Source: an uncultured Bacteroidota bacterium (lineage in GTDB: Bacteria; Bacteroidota; Bacteroidia; Chitinophagales; Chitinophagaceae). From it: 35,029 nucleotides of DNA. The notes beneath the pieces are model-generated. The model was not told the origin of the DNA. It saw only the letters and a list, made by a program, of their open reading frames with translations, and ran no database searches. The stretch covers positions 1 to 35,029 of the forward strand of contig CAIUZK010000207.1 in the NCBI GenBank assembly GCA_903903635.1, in the 5' to 3' direction. Shown here in pieces: positions 6,633 to 16,412 of the stretch (position 1 is the stretch's first letter; each line of letters starts with the position of its first letter). The position numbers were made by a program, and so were the translations under genes.

Positions 6633-6913
6633 TTTGAATCCTGAGAACCGGTTGGCAACATTGCCTTAAACCGCTGTAACGGTAGCTACACCCTTGTTTT
6701 TATATTCCGGGTCGCAGTTAAAATCAGTCCGGCGCATTTATAAAACGGGAAAAACATGCTCTAAATGATAATATCTCCTGTTTTTCATCTGATATAATAG
6801 GGAAATACGCTATACTGTTGCAATTTTTCATTCAAAAGAATGAGTTTAGGAGGCAGTTCGGTAAAAAAGAGGAAACTAAATAAAATAATCCTTTTTCATT
6901 CTCCCAAAAAGTA

Positions 6914-6921
6914 TATTTTTG
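6914..6921 (+). promoter_or_regulatory. Bacteroidota -7 element TATTTTTG for acpP-fabF-rnc
   Basis: It matches TAnnTTTG exactly and lies 28 nt before the acpP ATG at 6949, giving a leader of ~22 nt. It is the only clear signal in the 316-nt interval 6633-6948, which otherwise shows nothing recognisable. Confidence 0.55.
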
Positions 6922-6948
6922 CACCATAAAAAATTAAACGCATTATTT

Positions 6949-7185
6949 ATGTCTGAAATTGCAAATCGCGTTAAGAAGATTATCGTGGACAAATTAGGTG
7001 TTGACGAATCAGAAGTTGCTCCGGAAGCAAGTTTTACCAACGACCTCGGTGCTGATTCTCTTGATACCGTAGAATTGATTATGGAATTCGAAAAAGAATT
7101 TAATATTTCAATTCCTGATGAACAAGCTGAAACCATCACTACTGTTGGTCAGGCTATTTCGTACCTGGAAGAACATGTAAAGTAA
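6949..7185 (+). CDS. acpP: Acyl carrier protein
   Basis: A 78-residue acidic protein with the phosphopantetheine site DSL (Ser37, in '[19 protein letters not shown]'). It carries the growing acyl chain in type II fatty acid synthesis. The start is ATG 6949. An in-frame TTG at 6919 would add ten residues but falls inside the promoter element, and the resulting N-terminus (HHKKLNALF) is not ACP-like. It is followed 36 bp later by fabF and then rnc, the usual order in Bacteroidota, so the three are probably one operon. Confidence 0.96.
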   Translation: MSEIANRVKKIIVDKLGVDESEVAPEASFTNDLGADSLDTVELIMEFEKEFNISIPDEQAETITTVGQAISYLEEHVK

Positions 7186-7221
7186 TTTACTAAACCATTA
7201 CTGTATCTGGAAAATCGTTCG

Positions 7222-8481
7222 ATGAACATTACGTTAAAACGTGTTGTCGTTACGGGCCTCGGCGCCCTGACGCCATTAGGCAACGGCATACCTGCTTATT
7301 GGGATGGGTTGATTAATGGAGTTTCGGGCGCCGATTTCATTAAACAATTTGATGTAACTAAGTTCAAGACGAAATTCGCCTGCGAACTGAAGGACTTCAA
7401 CCCAGAAGATTTCTTTGACCGGAAGGAAGCCCGAAAATTGGATCGGTTCTCTCAAATAGCCCTGGTGGCTGCTGATGAGGCTGTTCGTGCTGCAAGGCTT
7501 ACTGAAGATGGCATCAATCACGACCGTGTTGGTGTGATCTGGGGTTCTGGCATTGGTGGTATGATCACTTTTATCGAAGAAATGAAAAACTTCGCGAAAG
7601 GAGATGGTACACCTCGTTTCAACCCATTCTTCATACCCAAGCTCATTCTGGATATTGCCTCAGGGCATATTTCAATGAAGTATGGCTTCCGTGGTCCTAA
7701 TTTCTCTACCGTAAGCGCATGCGCTTCTTCTACCAATTCTATTATTGATGCACTAAACTACCTGAGGCTAGGAAAGGCCGATGCATTTATTTGCGGTGGT
7801 TCAGAGGCTGTAGTAACAGAAGCCGGTATTGGTGGTTTCAATGCAATGAAAGCGCTTTCCGAAAGGAATGATGATCCGAAGACTGCAAGCCGTCCGTTTG
7901 ATCTTAACCGCGATGGTTTCGTATTGGGTGAAGGCGCCGGCGCTATAGTATTGGAAGAATATGAACATGCTAAACGTCGTGGCGCTACTATCATTGCCGA
8001 AGTGGCCGGTGGCGGACTGAGCGCTGATGCGTATCATCTTACTGCTCCTCATCCCGAAGGTCTTGGCGCTTTCAATGTGATGAAGAGCGCTCTGGAAGAT
8101 GCCGGAATGAGACCTGAACACATTGATTATATCAATGTACACGGAACCTCTACTCCGCTGGGCGATATCAGTGAGATCACCGCTATTCAGCGCGTATTTG
8201 GTGAGCATGCATATAATGTAAATATCAGCTCTACAAAATCAATGACTGGTCATTTGTTGGGCGCTGCCGGTGCTATTGAAGCTATTGCCAGTATTCTGGC
8301 TACTGTGCATGATGTCATACCTCCGACTATCAATCACTTTACCGATGATCCGACTTTCGACCCAAGGCTCAACTTTACTTTCCATACAGCTCAAAAGCGT
8401 ATTGTAAATGCAGCCCTGAGTAATACGTTTGGTTTTGGTGGTCATAATGCATCGGTTATCTTTAAAAAACCATCCGATTAG
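7222..8481 (+). CDS. fabF: 3-oxoacyl-[acyl-carrier-protein] synthase II
   Basis: The 419-residue KAS II condensing enzyme elongates acyl-ACP with malonyl-ACP in fatty acid synthesis. The thiolase-fold triad is visible: nucleophile Cys167 in 'VSACASSTNSI', His308 in 'VHGTSTPLGD', and His344 in 'KSMTGHLLGAAGA'. The glycine-rich end 'FGFGGHNASVIF' is also typical. Length is normal. It sits between acpP, its carrier substrate, and rnc, with only 2 bp to the next start, which supports co-transcription. Cys/His/His identifies an elongating KAS (FabF/FabB) and not FabH; the FabF choice rests on overall length and context. Confidence 0.95.
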   Translation: MNITLKRVVVTGLGALTPLGNGIPAYWDGLINGVSGADFIKQFDVTKFKTKFACELKDFNPEDFFDRKEARKLDRFSQIALVAADEAVRAARLTEDGINHDRVGVIWGSGIGGMITFIEEMKNFAKGDGTPRFNPFFIPKLILDIASGHISMKYGFRGPNFSTVSACASSTNSIIDALNYLRLGKADAFICGGSEAVVTEAGIGGFNAMKALSERNDDPKTASRPFDLNRDGFVLGEGAGAIVLEEYEHAKRRGATIIAEVAGGGLSADAYHLTAPHPEGLGAFNVMKSALEDAGMRPEHIDYINVHGTSTPLGDISEITAIQRVFGEHAYNVNISSTKSMTGHLLGAAGAIEAIASILATVHDVIPPTINHFTDDPTFDPRLNFTFHTAQKRIVNAALSNTFGFGGHNASVIFKKPSD

Positions 8482-8483
8482 TT

Positions 8484-9200
8484 TTGCGGCGTCTCATCAA
8501 TCGCATCTTAACCAAATCTTCACCGCATAAGCAGTTGATACTGCAGTTAGAACATATTTTGGGTTTTACCCCCAAACATATGGACTATTACCAGCTTGCC
8601 TTTATGCACCGGTCGAAGCCTGATGAGGTGACAGAAAGTAATGAGCGATTGGAGTTTCTCGGTGATGCCATCCTTGGCGCCATTGTTGCGGAATACCTGT
8701 TTAAAAAATATCCTTATCAGCCCGAGGGATACCTAACTGAATTGCGCTCGCGTATTGTGAGGCGCGAAACCATGAACAATGTGGCATTGCGCATGGGGCT
8801 CAACAAACTGGTGCAGTACAACCAGAACGACCGGGGGCTGAGCCGTAGCCATATTTTTGGCAATGCCCTCGAAGCGCTTATCGGCGCTGTATACCTGGAC
8901 CAGGGCTTTATAAAAACCAGGAAATTTATTCTCAACCAGATCATACGTTGCTATATTGATCTGGATACAATGGAGAGTACCGATACCAATTACAAAAATC
9001 AACTGCTGAGCTGGGCACAGCGCAACAACCATGTACTTACCTTCGAAACAGTGGGTGAAAAAATGGAAGGTCCCAGGAAGTTGTTTACAGTTGGTATTAT
9101 GATAGATGGGGAGCAGGTAGCCGATGGATCTGGTTACAATAAAAAAGAAGCAGGCCAGGTAGCTGCTCAGAAAGCGCTGGAGCAATTAAATATTTCCTAG
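8484..9200 (+). CDS. rnc: Ribonuclease III
   Basis: This 238-residue double-strand-specific endoribonuclease processes rRNA precursors. The nuclease signature 'NERLEFLGDAILG' (53-65) and the second acidic cluster 'NALEALIGAVYLDQG' (127-141) provide the metal ligands (Glu57, Asp61, Glu130 region). A double-stranded RNA binding domain occupies ~160-236 ('TNYKNQLLSWAQ' to 'KKEAGQVAAQKALEQL'). The start is a TTG 2 bp after the fabF stop. The next in-frame ATG would remove the first helices, so TTG is preferred. It is last in the acpP-fabF-rnc set and convergent with the gene at 9240. Confidence 0.94.
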   Translation: MRRLINRILTKSSPHKQLILQLEHILGFTPKHMDYYQLAFMHRSKPDEVTESNERLEFLGDAILGAIVAEYLFKKYPYQPEGYLTELRSRIVRRETMNNVALRMGLNKLVQYNQNDRGLSRSHIFGNALEALIGAVYLDQGFIKTRKFILNQIIRCYIDLDTMESTDTNYKNQLLSWAQRNNHVLTFETVGEKMEGPRKLFTVGIMIDGEQVADGSGYNKKEAGQVAAQKALEQLNIS

Positions 9201-9239
9201 TTCAGGAACCACAGAGCATAATTTATTTAATCAACGTCA

Positions 9240-10181
9240 CTATCCAATTACAGTTTTTTTCAGCTTCCAGATCAGTGAGTCATTTTTAAGCAGCACCATA
9301 TACAATTCGCGGTTGCCCCCGAAATTCCTAAAAAAGCGCTCTACGCCTTCATCCATACTGCCCTCCAGATCGAAGAAGGCATGACCCATTTTTTTCGATT
9401 CCCTGATGCAATGCCAGAGTAGCAACGACATGGCTTTATATCCGTTAGCCTCAGGGTTTTGGCCCCCTATGAGGTAGTAGCTTTGATTATTATCCCATAC
9501 CTGGCACACAATTGCTTCAATAGTTTCGCCCTTTCTGGCTACCCATATAGCGCCGGCATTATTATGCAGAGCTGAACCAAGTATTTTTTTCAGATCAGTT
9601 TCACTATATGCAAGCGGCTTGCCCTTGCCTTTCAGCATTTTTGCCTGGTAATCATAAAGCAGCTTAATGCAGTTATTGCCGGTTGTTATGGTTATTTCTT
9701 TTGCTGCTGCCCGGATGTTGCGGCGGGTAGTTTCTTTTATGTTGGCAAGTATTGTTTCCTCGGGTTGGTGCAGCGCCACCAGGAATGTTTGCTGAACTTC
9801 TGTCCGGAGTTTATATTTTCTGAAAATGCCTGCCTGCTTCATTCCTGGTTCCAGAGCCAGATGCCATACTTTGGCATTGGGCATCTGTTTCATCAGTTCA
9901 GCTACCGTGTCATGCTCAAACCTGTCTGTCCTGCTGTCTTTCAGATCTCCCGGATAAAATACTATGGGCCCCAGGTAGGGTGTCAGCAAGGGTGTGCGCA
10001 GCATACTGATGCCTAGTTTGTTTTCAACCGGATATGCCCATAAACCGGTTATTTCATCGCCTTTTTTTACTACAGCAACATCCCAGTTCTCGCAAACCTG
10101 GTCCAGCCACCAGGGCTGCATGAACACACGTATCCCCTTATGCTCAGAGCAGATTTTTATATAAAGGTCTTTGTTGGTCAT
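9240..10181 (-). CDS. FemAB-like GNAT-fold acyltransferase
   Basis: A 313-residue cytosolic protein of the FemAB/Acetyltransf_6 type, a double-GNAT fold that transfers an amino acid or acyl group from a carrier to a cell-wall or lipid-linked acceptor. Diagnostic pieces are 'TTRRNIRAAAKE' in the middle, the strand-loop 'GAIWVARKGETIEAIVC', 'YYLIGGQNPEANGYKAMSLLLW' split around the acyl-binding helix, and the terminal 'FFDLEGSMDEGVERFFRNFGG'. The substrate is unknown. Start ATG 10181 is chosen because the frame could extend to 10403 only by overlapping the permease gene with an unlikely Cys-rich sequence. It lies 124 bp after the FtsX-like permease and may be co-transcribed. Confidence 0.8.
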   Translation of the reverse strand: MTNKDLYIKICSEHKGIRVFMQPWWLDQVCENWDVAVVKKGDEITGLWAYPVENKLGISMLRTPLLTPYLGPIVFYPGDLKDSRTDRFEHDTVAELMKQMPNAKVWHLALEPGMKQAGIFRKYKLRTEVQQTFLVALHQPEETILANIKETTRRNIRAAAKEITITTGNNCIKLLYDYQAKMLKGKGKPLAYSETDLKKILGSALHNNAGAIWVARKGETIEAIVCQVWDNNQSYYLIGGQNPEANGYKAMSLLLWHCIRESKKMGHAFFDLEGSMDEGVERFFRNFGGNRELYMVLLKNDSLIWKLKKTVIG

Positions 10182-10305
10182 GTTTGTAGTATAAACGGAT
10201 AATAACAGGGTACAATTTACGCAGTTTAATGTTGATATTTTACAGCCGGGTATCCAGATAATGCAGTAACAATTAAAGTAGTCATATATGGTTCCCTGTT
10301 TTTGT

Positions 10306-11532
10306 TTACTTAAACTGCAGCACTCTTGCCGGTTGCACACGACGAATATACAATGCGGGAAGCCACATACAAAACACACATAAAACGAGTGTGGCAAGGT
10401 CAATAACAGCTACCTCCCACCATACGATACGTATGGGAGCATAACGCATATAGTAAACGTCTTCAGGCAGCTTTATAATGCCATAATGTGTCTGTAGCCA
10501 GCACAGGCCAAGTGCAATAATATTGCCAAAAATAATACCCGTAGCGCCTATCATTGCTGCTATGCCCAGGAAAATACTCCTTGTCTGGTCGAAAGGCATA
10601 CCCAGCGCCTTCAGCAGTCCTATCATCCTTGCCCGGTCTACCATAAGTATCAACAGCACCGCACCCATATTTATGATAGCCACAATGGCCATAATAACCA
10701 GCAGGATCACCCCGTTCACATTCTGCAGTTGCAGCCAGTCAAAGATAGCTGCATAATTATCGGTAGTTGTATATGCTTCCAGAGGCGCATTGATCAGGTT
10801 GTAATGTATATAGTTGGTCACCGTATCCGACCATGCTGCATCACTCAGGTCTACCTGGTAACCATTAATGCTGTCGGCAGTCCAGTTGTTCATTCGTTGC
10901 AGCAGTCTTATGTCGCAAATCCCGAATTTGCTGTCTACCTCTTCCATGCCGCTATGGTAGAGGCCGCTCACCTTCACCCGTCTTAACCTGGGCGTGCCGT
11001 TTTCTACAAAATCGAGCTGTACCGTATCTCCTATATTTATGTTCAGCCGGTCAGCGGTTGTTTTAGATAGCAATATTTGATGGGAGTAAAATGTATCGCT
11101 ATAATCTATGGGCTGACCAATAATGTTGATCCCGCTTAGAAAATGATATTCCTGATTTACTCCTTTTAGTGCAATACCTTCCATACCGCCATGGGCCTGC
11201 ACGATCACAGGTCTTTCGGCAAACGGCGATACCGCCAGCACATGTGGTAATTTTTTTATAGAGTCCGCAAGCCGGTGATTATAATAAACAGGGTCTGAAT
11301 AGGTAAGCGAGTTGGATCTGGTTTCATCAAACGGAACAATATGCACATGTCCCATAAAGCTGAATAGCTTTTCTGAAATGGCAAATTTAAATCCGCTAAC
11401 TACCGCAATAGCCACAATCATTACGGCCACACTGAGGGCAGTAGCAACTATGGCCAGCTTTATGATAAACGAAGAGAAAGTGCCCTTCTGTTTTACCAGG
11501 TATCGCCTTGCTATGAAAAATGGTAAATTCAA
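10306..11532 (-). CDS. FtsX/LolE-type ABC transporter permease
   Basis: The 408-residue inner-membrane permease has four membrane segments in the LolC/LolE arrangement: one at ~20-45, a large periplasmic domain (~50-265), then three at ~275-300, ~320-345 and ~375-397, ending 'RRVQPARVLQFK'. In Gram-negatives this type extracts lipoproteins from the inner membrane for transfer to the outer membrane, driven by a LolD-type ATPase. No ATPase gene is adjacent, which is common in Bacteroidota, so it must be encoded elsewhere. A perfect -7 element lies at 11552-11559. LolC/E identity is likely; a MacB-like role cannot be excluded. Confidence 0.85.
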   Translation of the reverse strand: MNLPFFIARRYLVKQKGTFSSFIIKLAIVATALSVAVMIVAIAVVSGFKFAISEKLFSFMGHVHIVPFDETRSNSLTYSDPVYYNHRLADSIKKLPHVLAVSPFAERPVIVQAHGGMEGIALKGVNQEYHFLSGINIIGQPIDYSDTFYSHQILLSKTTADRLNINIGDTVQLDFVENGTPRLRRVKVSGLYHSGMEEVDSKFGICDIRLLQRMNNWTADSINGYQVDLSDAAWSDTVTNYIHYNLINAPLEAYTTTDNYAAIFDWLQLQNVNGVILLVIMAIVAIINMGAVLLILMVDRARMIGLLKALGMPFDQTRSIFLGIAAMIGATGIIFGNIIALGLCWLQTHYGIIKLPEDVYYMRYAPIRIVWWEVAVIDLATLVLCVFCMWLPALYIRRVQPARVLQFK

Positions 11533-11551
11533 GTGTTATTATATGGTACTC

Positions 11552-11559
11552 CAAAAGTA
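11552..11559 (-). promoter_or_regulatory. -7 element TACTTTTG for the permease gene
   Basis: Exact TAnnTTTG on the minus strand, 20 nt before the ATG at 11532. Predicted leader is about 14 nt. Confidence 0.5.
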
Positions 11560-11660
11560 ACTTATTTCCTTTTGCCTGTTGCTGTTAAAAAGAAGGTAAA
11601 CAATTCTTCTATTTAGCATAACAGGTGCATGTTTCTTTTTAATAGGAAAGCCGGTTGAAA

Positions 11661-12149
11661 TTAATAACGCGGTTCTTGCGGCTTTTCCTGCATCAGTATT
11701 TTTTTAATAATCACTATTTGCCCCAGATGGTAATGCAGGTGCTCAATTATGCCCTGAATATTCCGGTAATAATTGCCATACTTTTCATCGGTGAAGTTTT
11801 CCCATAACTGTTGTTCCGGCAGTTGTTCTATCAGCATCGCAAACTTTTCGGTATCATTCCAGGTTTTGGCCAGCAGCTTTTCCCAGTCCTCCTGACTACC
11901 GATGGGTGGTAGTTCAAAACTATAAATATCTTTTGCCTGTAGTGGCGCTCCCTGAAGTACTTTTATTACCTCGCTTATGTAGTAATTCATATGGTAGGTT
12001 AGCGTAGCAATGGAGTTTAACTCATAGATCTGCCGGGTAGCCTGTTGCCAGGTCAGGCCGGTCAGATGCTCCTTCAGGCAGGAGGAAGTCCAGTTACCAC
12101 CAAAATGCACTTCTTTTAAATGTTTGGCCAATTGCCCACACTGATTCAT
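11661..12149 (-). CDS. DinB-like four-helix metal-binding protein
   Basis: A 162-residue helical protein of the DinB/YfiT superfamily. The three-His metal site is visible as His53 ('LTYHMNYY') and His137 with His141 ('EHLHYHLGQI'), the spacing expected for this fold. Some relatives are bacillithiol- or mycothiol-dependent transferases, but many have no known reaction, and I assign none. The 'GIIEHLHYHLGQIVIIKKIL' ending is characteristic. It stands alone between the permease gene and the divergent SNF2 gene. Its start is fixed by the ATG at 12149, with no alternative upstream. Confidence 0.75.
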   Translation of the reverse strand: MNQCGQLAKHLKEVHFGGNWTSSCLKEHLTGLTWQQATRQIYELNSIATLTYHMNYYISEVIKVLQGAPLQAKDIYSFELPPIGSQEDWEKLLAKTWNDTEKFAMLIEQLPEQQLWENFTDEKYGNYYRNIQGIIEHLHYHLGQIVIIKKILMQEKPQEPRY

Positions 12150-12318
12150 AATTCATCTGATTATATCGCGAAATTACAACAGGCATTAATTTTTTCACAT
12201 AACTTATTGCCGGTAGTTTATATGCATGCCCTGAACCACAAGTGAATTGCAGGGAAACATCAATAATCCCTTAACATTTATTTATGCCAATGCTGAACTT
12301 TCTACCCTCCTTTTTCGG

Positions 12319-12326
12319 TACTTTTG
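12319..12326 (+). promoter_or_regulatory. -7 element TACTTTTG for the SNF2 gene
   Basis: Exact TAnnTTTG in the 315-nt interval 12150-12464, which has no other convincing feature. It implies a leader of ~130 nt before ATG 12465. The open frame 12247-12465 would be interrupted by this promoter and is not accepted as a gene. Confidence 0.4.
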
Positions 12327-12464
12327 CAGATTGCCTTTTTTGAACTGGAGTGTTGGATTATGGCTGTCAGTACAACTTGTTATCCGGGTTTTGCAAATAC
12401 CCGCTGCAAGTTTTTTTGACAGGATAATTCATAGCTCCGATAACAAAAGTACCAGACCGGAATA

Positions 12465-15400
12465 ATGTCGCTACCCCCAATACTGAGATACGTTTACAAC
12501 CATGGTACGGAAGAAGTTATCCGGCGTGGAAAAAAGATTTTTTATACTTCGGGCGTGCAGATGCTGGATGTAGACCACCTGCTGGAGCAGGTCAGGTTCA
12601 GGGTAAGAAATGACTTATACCAGAATTATTATACAGTAACTATCAATAAGTACCTCCAGCCCAAAGAGCTGTCGGTTCGTTGCCAGTGTCCTTACAACCT
12701 TGGAGAAATTTGCAGGCATGAAGTAGCTGCAATGTTTCAGTTGAACGACATTTTGCAAAGCGGATTTTTCGAAAATACCAATATCACCTACGATCAGAAG
12801 CATACGCTGGTGCGCATGCGGCAGATCAATAAGCAGATGCTGCAGATATTCACTTCTGCCGATTCACTTGAAAAGGCTGAGCGTATTGCCAATGGCAGTC
12901 GCGCAGTTATCACCGCCAATAAAAATGACCGGATTGAGGCCAATGTGCCAGACCCCGATACCGATAATTTTTATCAGGTTACCGTAAAGCAGAATGAGGA
13001 ACGATATTTCGATACCTCGTGCAATTGTGATGAGAAGAGCCATCCGCTTTGTGTGCACAAGGCAGCATTATTTCTGCAGGTGCTGAAATCTTTCGGCCCC
13101 CAGTACTTCAACTCCATGCAGAATTGGGATGTGCAGAAGAACAAATTGCTGGAGCAATATGGTTACAGCCTGAATGATGATCTGACCAATAAGTTCACCT
13201 TTACTTACGAAAACAACAAGCCCTTCCTGAGGGTACTTGATCCTACTATTCAGAAGATTACAGCCAAGCTGCCGGTAAAGCCGGTTGCTCCTGTTCCTGA
13301 GCCCGTGGCTGTAGTAGTGGACGAGAAAAGACTGGGTATTGTGATAGATGCCGGAATAAAATTATTCCCGTTTGTTGATATACTGCTGGTGTCCGGCAGC
13401 GTAGATGATGAAGAGCGGAAAATGATTGGCAGTATAGAAAAGCTGGAGCTGAGCCAATACATCAACCCTACCAGGTATAGGCCCGATGAAAGGGATATGT
13501 TGCCGGTTATCCGTAAATTCCAGATTGATGAGTTGCTTAAATACCTTAAAAAGAATTTGCCGTTCGGAGATTTTCTGAACGACTACGACTCGATTTTAAA
13601 GGATGTGCCTGCTGAAGAAGTCAGGGAGCAGGTTTGGGAGTATATGCTGCCCAAGTACCACAAGTTGCTTGATCGTTATTCGGCCTATCCTTTTACCTAT
13701 ATACGTAAGAAAGGTAAACCTGTTTCATCTGCCGGATTGCAGAGTGTTGAGTTTTCCGAAAAGCCGGTACACCCGCAGCTTATTGTAAGAAAGGAAGACG
13801 AGGTGTATACGGTAACTCTGGAGTGGATCATAGAAAATGGCGCTGTAGCGCATACGGCTGTTACATTGCTCAATTCAGCACTGATGCAGTATGAAAATCG
13901 TATCTACTGTATTGGCAGCATTCAGGAAGTTTACCTTGGCGAAACCTTCCATCCGGATGGCAGGATGATTATTAATGCCACCGACTGGCCCCTGTTCCTT
14001 AAGGATAAACTGATGGACTGGAGCAACAAGATACATGTGCATTTCTCTGAAGAATTGATTGAGCATGTGCTACAGGCCAAACCAGGATATAGGTTGTACC
14101 TCAATGAGCGCGACCAGATACTGGTGCTTCAGCCTGCATTTATTTATGGCGGCGAAGAGATTAAGCCAGGCTACTTCGGAGACGTGATACAACCTCATGA
14201 TGGCATAGTGAAGATCATGAAGCGCAGCGAAACAGCCGAGCAGGACTTTATGGACCTGCTGCTGACACTGCATACCGATATTCAGTTCAATAAGAAAGAT
14301 CAGTATTTTTATCTGCCCGGCACTTCTGTTCTGGCCAACAACTGGTTTTACCGCTTTACCGAACTGATGCGCGAATGGAATGTAGACCTTCTTGGTTTTG
14401 AGGGTTTAAAAAATCTCCGCGTAAATACACATAAACCCGAAACCCAGATACAGGTCAGCAGCGGAATAGATTGGTTTGACGCTTCTGTTGAACTTAAATT
14501 CGGCGATCAGATCGTATCTATTATTGACGTTAAAAAAGCCCTTGCCCAGCGCCAGAATTTTGTGAAGCTTGGTGATGGCTCTATTGGCTTGTTGCCCGAA
14601 GACTGGCTGAAGAAATACAGCCTGCTGCTGAAGATGGGTGAGACACGCGGCAACAAGGTAAGACTGAAGAAATTTCACTTCAGTATTCTTGATGAGTTGC
14701 TGGCTGATATAGATGAAGATGCCCTGCAGCAGGAACTGGAAGTAAAAAAAGACAAGCTGGAGAATATTCTTTCCAACGACTATAGCCTTATTGCTCCTCC
14801 CGAACATCTTACAGCAACCCTGAGACCCTACCAGTTGGCAGGTTTTCAGTGGCTTATCTTTCTCAATGAATCGGGATGGGGTGGTATCCTTGCCGATGAC
14901 ATGGGTTTGGGTAAAACAGTGCAGACGCTTACCTTCTTCCAGCATTACAAAAACTCAAGGAGTAATGTAAATTACCTGGTGGTATGTCCAACTACACTGA
15001 TGTATAACTGGGAGAATGAAATAAAGAAGTTCACACCAGAGCTTACACACATCATTCACCATGGACCAAAGCGTAATATTAATCCCGGTGCATACAAGCA
15101 GTTTGATATCATTATCACTACTTATGGCACCATGCGTAGTGATATAAAAATGTTTAAAGACATTGAGTTCGACTATGTGGTGCTCGATGAGTCTCAATCT
15201 ATCAAGAACCCGCAAAGCCAGGTTGCCAAAGCGTCCTTGTTGCTCAATAGCAAGAACAGGCTGGCACTGAGTGGTACGCCCGTTCAGAACAATACATTTG
15301 ATCTTTACGCCCAGATGAACTTCCTGAACCCCGGCATGCTGGGCAGCAGGGAGTTTTTTATGAGCGAATTTGCAACGCCTATCGATAAGTTCAGGGAGGA

Positions 15401-16208
15401 TGAGGTTAAGCTTCAATTGCGTAAACTCACTTATCCGTTCCTGCTGCGCCGCACCAAGGAGCAGGTGGCCAAGGATCTGCCAGAAAAGACAGAGACAATA
15501 CTATACTGCGAAATGGGGCCGGAACAGCGCAAGATCTACGAATCGTACCGAAATATTTACCGGTCTCAGATATTGGGTATGATAGAAGAGCGGGGTGTGG
15601 AGCGGTCGCAGATGCATATATTGCAGGGGCTTACAAAGCTGAGGCAGATATGCGACTCGCCTGCCATTATGAATGAGGAAGAGCGTTTTCATAACTACTC
15701 CATCAAGCTGGATGAACTGAGCCGTGAGATAACCGAGAATGTGGGCGACCATAAGGTATTGGTGTTTTCGCAGTTCCTGGGTATGCTGGCGCTCATCAGA
15801 AAGAAGCTGGAGGAAGAGAATATAAGTCATGTATACTTCGATGGCAGCAGCACATCAAGAGAAAGGGAAGAAGCCATTCAGGAGTTTCAGAATAACCATG
15901 AGTGCCGTGTATTCCTGATATCGCTAAAAGCGGGTGGTATAGGTCTTAACCTTACCGCTGCTGATTATGTTTACATCGTTGACCCATGGTGGAACCCGGC
16001 AGTAGAACAGCAGGCCATTGACCGTACGCACCGTATCGGGCAGACCAAAAACATCTTTGCCTACCGCCTGATCTGTAAAGATACACTGGAAGAAAAGATG
16101 TTGCAACTACAGGAGCACAAACGCGCGTTGGCCAATGATCTGGTATCGGATGATACTGCGCTGATGAAGCGATTGACGAAGGATGATATTGCGTTCTTGT
16201 TCAGTTAA
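12465..16208 (+). CDS. SNF2-family helicase-like ATPase with two SWIM zinc fingers
   Basis: A 1,247-residue DNA-translocating ATPase. Two SWIM zinc fingers (CxC-x7-CxH) lie at the N-terminus: Cys73/Cys75/Cys83/His85 and Cys186/Cys188/Cys196/His198. A long middle region (~230-770) of unknown fold follows. The SNF2 motor starts at 'LRPYQLAGFQWL', with motif I DMGLGKT (812-818), motif II DESQ (908-911), 'LSGTPVQNN', and the C-terminal helicase half with 'GGIGLNLTAADYVYIVDPWW' and 'RTHRIGQT'. Bacterial relatives move along DNA or RNA polymerase; the precise role is unknown. A stand-alone gene; its stop codon overlaps the frame-restored end of the convergent paralogue gene. Two SWIM modules instead of one is notable. 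Confidence 0.9.
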   Translation: MSLPPILRYVYNHGTEEVIRRGKKIFYTSGVQMLDVDHLLEQVRFRVRNDLYQNYYTVTINKYLQPKELSVRCQCPYNLGEICRHEVAAMFQLNDILQSGFFENTNITYDQKHTLVRMRQINKQMLQIFTSADSLEKAERIANGSRAVITANKNDRIEANVPDPDTDNFYQVTVKQNEERYFDTSCNCDEKSHPLCVHKAALFLQVLKSFGPQYFNSMQNWDVQKNKLLEQYGYSLNDDLTNKFTFTYENNKPFLRVLDPTIQKITAKLPVKPVAPVPEPVAVVVDEKRLGIVIDAGIKLFPFVDILLVSGSVDDEERKMIGSIEKLELSQYINPTRYRPDERDMLPVIRKFQIDELLKYLKKNLPFGDFLNDYDSILKDVPAEEVREQVWEYMLPKYHKLLDRYSAYPFTYIRKKGKPVSSAGLQSVEFSEKPVHPQLIVRKEDEVYTVTLEWIIENGAVAHTAVTLLNSALMQYENRIYCIGSIQEVYLGETFHPDGRMIINATDWPLFLKDKLMDWSNKIHVHFSEELIEHVLQAKPGYRLYLNERDQILVLQPAFIYGGEEIKPGYFGDVIQPHDGIVKIMKRSETAEQDFMDLLLTLHTDIQFNKKDQYFYLPGTSVLANNWFYRFTELMREWNVDLLGFEGLKNLRVNTHKPETQIQVSSGIDWFDASVELKFGDQIVSIIDVKKALAQRQNFVKLGDGSIGLLPEDWLKKYSLLLKMGETRGNKVRLKKFHFSILDELLADIDEDALQQELEVKKDKLENILSNDYSLIAPPEHLTATLRPYQLAGFQWLIFLNESGWGGILADDMGLGKTVQTLTFFQHYKNSRSNVNYLVVCPTTLMYNWENEIKKFTPELTHIIHHGPKRNINPGAYKQFDIIITTYGTMRSDIKMFKDIEFDYVVLDESQSIKNPQSQVAKASLLLNSKNRLALSGTPVQNNTFDLYAQMNFLNPGMLGSREFFMSEFATPIDKFREDEVKLQLRKLTYPFLLRRTKEQVAKDLPEKTETILYCEMGPEQRKIYESYRNIYRSQILGMIEERGVERSQMHILQGLTKLRQICDSPAIMNEEERFHNYSIKLDELSREITENVGDHKVLVFSQFLGMLALIRKKLEEENISHVYFDGSSTSREREEAIQEFQNNHECRVFLISLKAGGIGLNLTAADYVYIVDPWWNPAVEQQAIDRTHRIGQTKNIFAYRLICKDTLEEKMLQLQEHKRALANDLVSDDTALMKRLTKDDIAFLFS

Positions 16209-16412
16209 ACCCCTGAAGGGGAACCATGAATTTAGCTGAGTTCAGATTCTCACCATTTGGGATTGATTTGGCATTCTTATTGTGTAAATTTCTATGCCGG
16301 TATACATTCAACAGGTGAGTGAGATGTCTTTTTTTTATTTTCAGTATAGAAATGTCTGAACTTATAATCCCTGTAGGAGATTCAAACCTTAGTATATAGT
16401 CACTACTATTTT
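16201..16412 (-). pseudogene. Out-of-frame C-terminal part of the last paralogue (frameshift)
   Basis: Directly after the stop of the gene at 16389-17117, the -1 frame encodes the domain end that its three sister proteins have: 'SSDYILRFESPTG' aligning with their YxFxYPGG, then 'RHLTHLLNVYRHRNLHNK' aligning with 'LNHLLYVYRNRY'. The frame stays open to a TGA at 16201-16203, where it meets the SNF2 stop. The break falls near a run of five A (16409-16413 on the complement). One inserted base would restore a protein of 305 residues. This is either real decay or a homopolymer sequencing error. Confidence 0.75.

Noticed and set aside
10182..10403. N-terminal extension of the FemAB-like protein
   Set aside because: It would overlap the permease gene by ~100 bp, and the sequence is Cys-rich without any family pattern. 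ATG 10181 is the natural start.
12247..12465. 72-codon frame before the SNF2 gene
   Set aside because: A strong -7 element lies inside it, it has no recognisable pattern, and its stop merely overlaps the SNF2 start.
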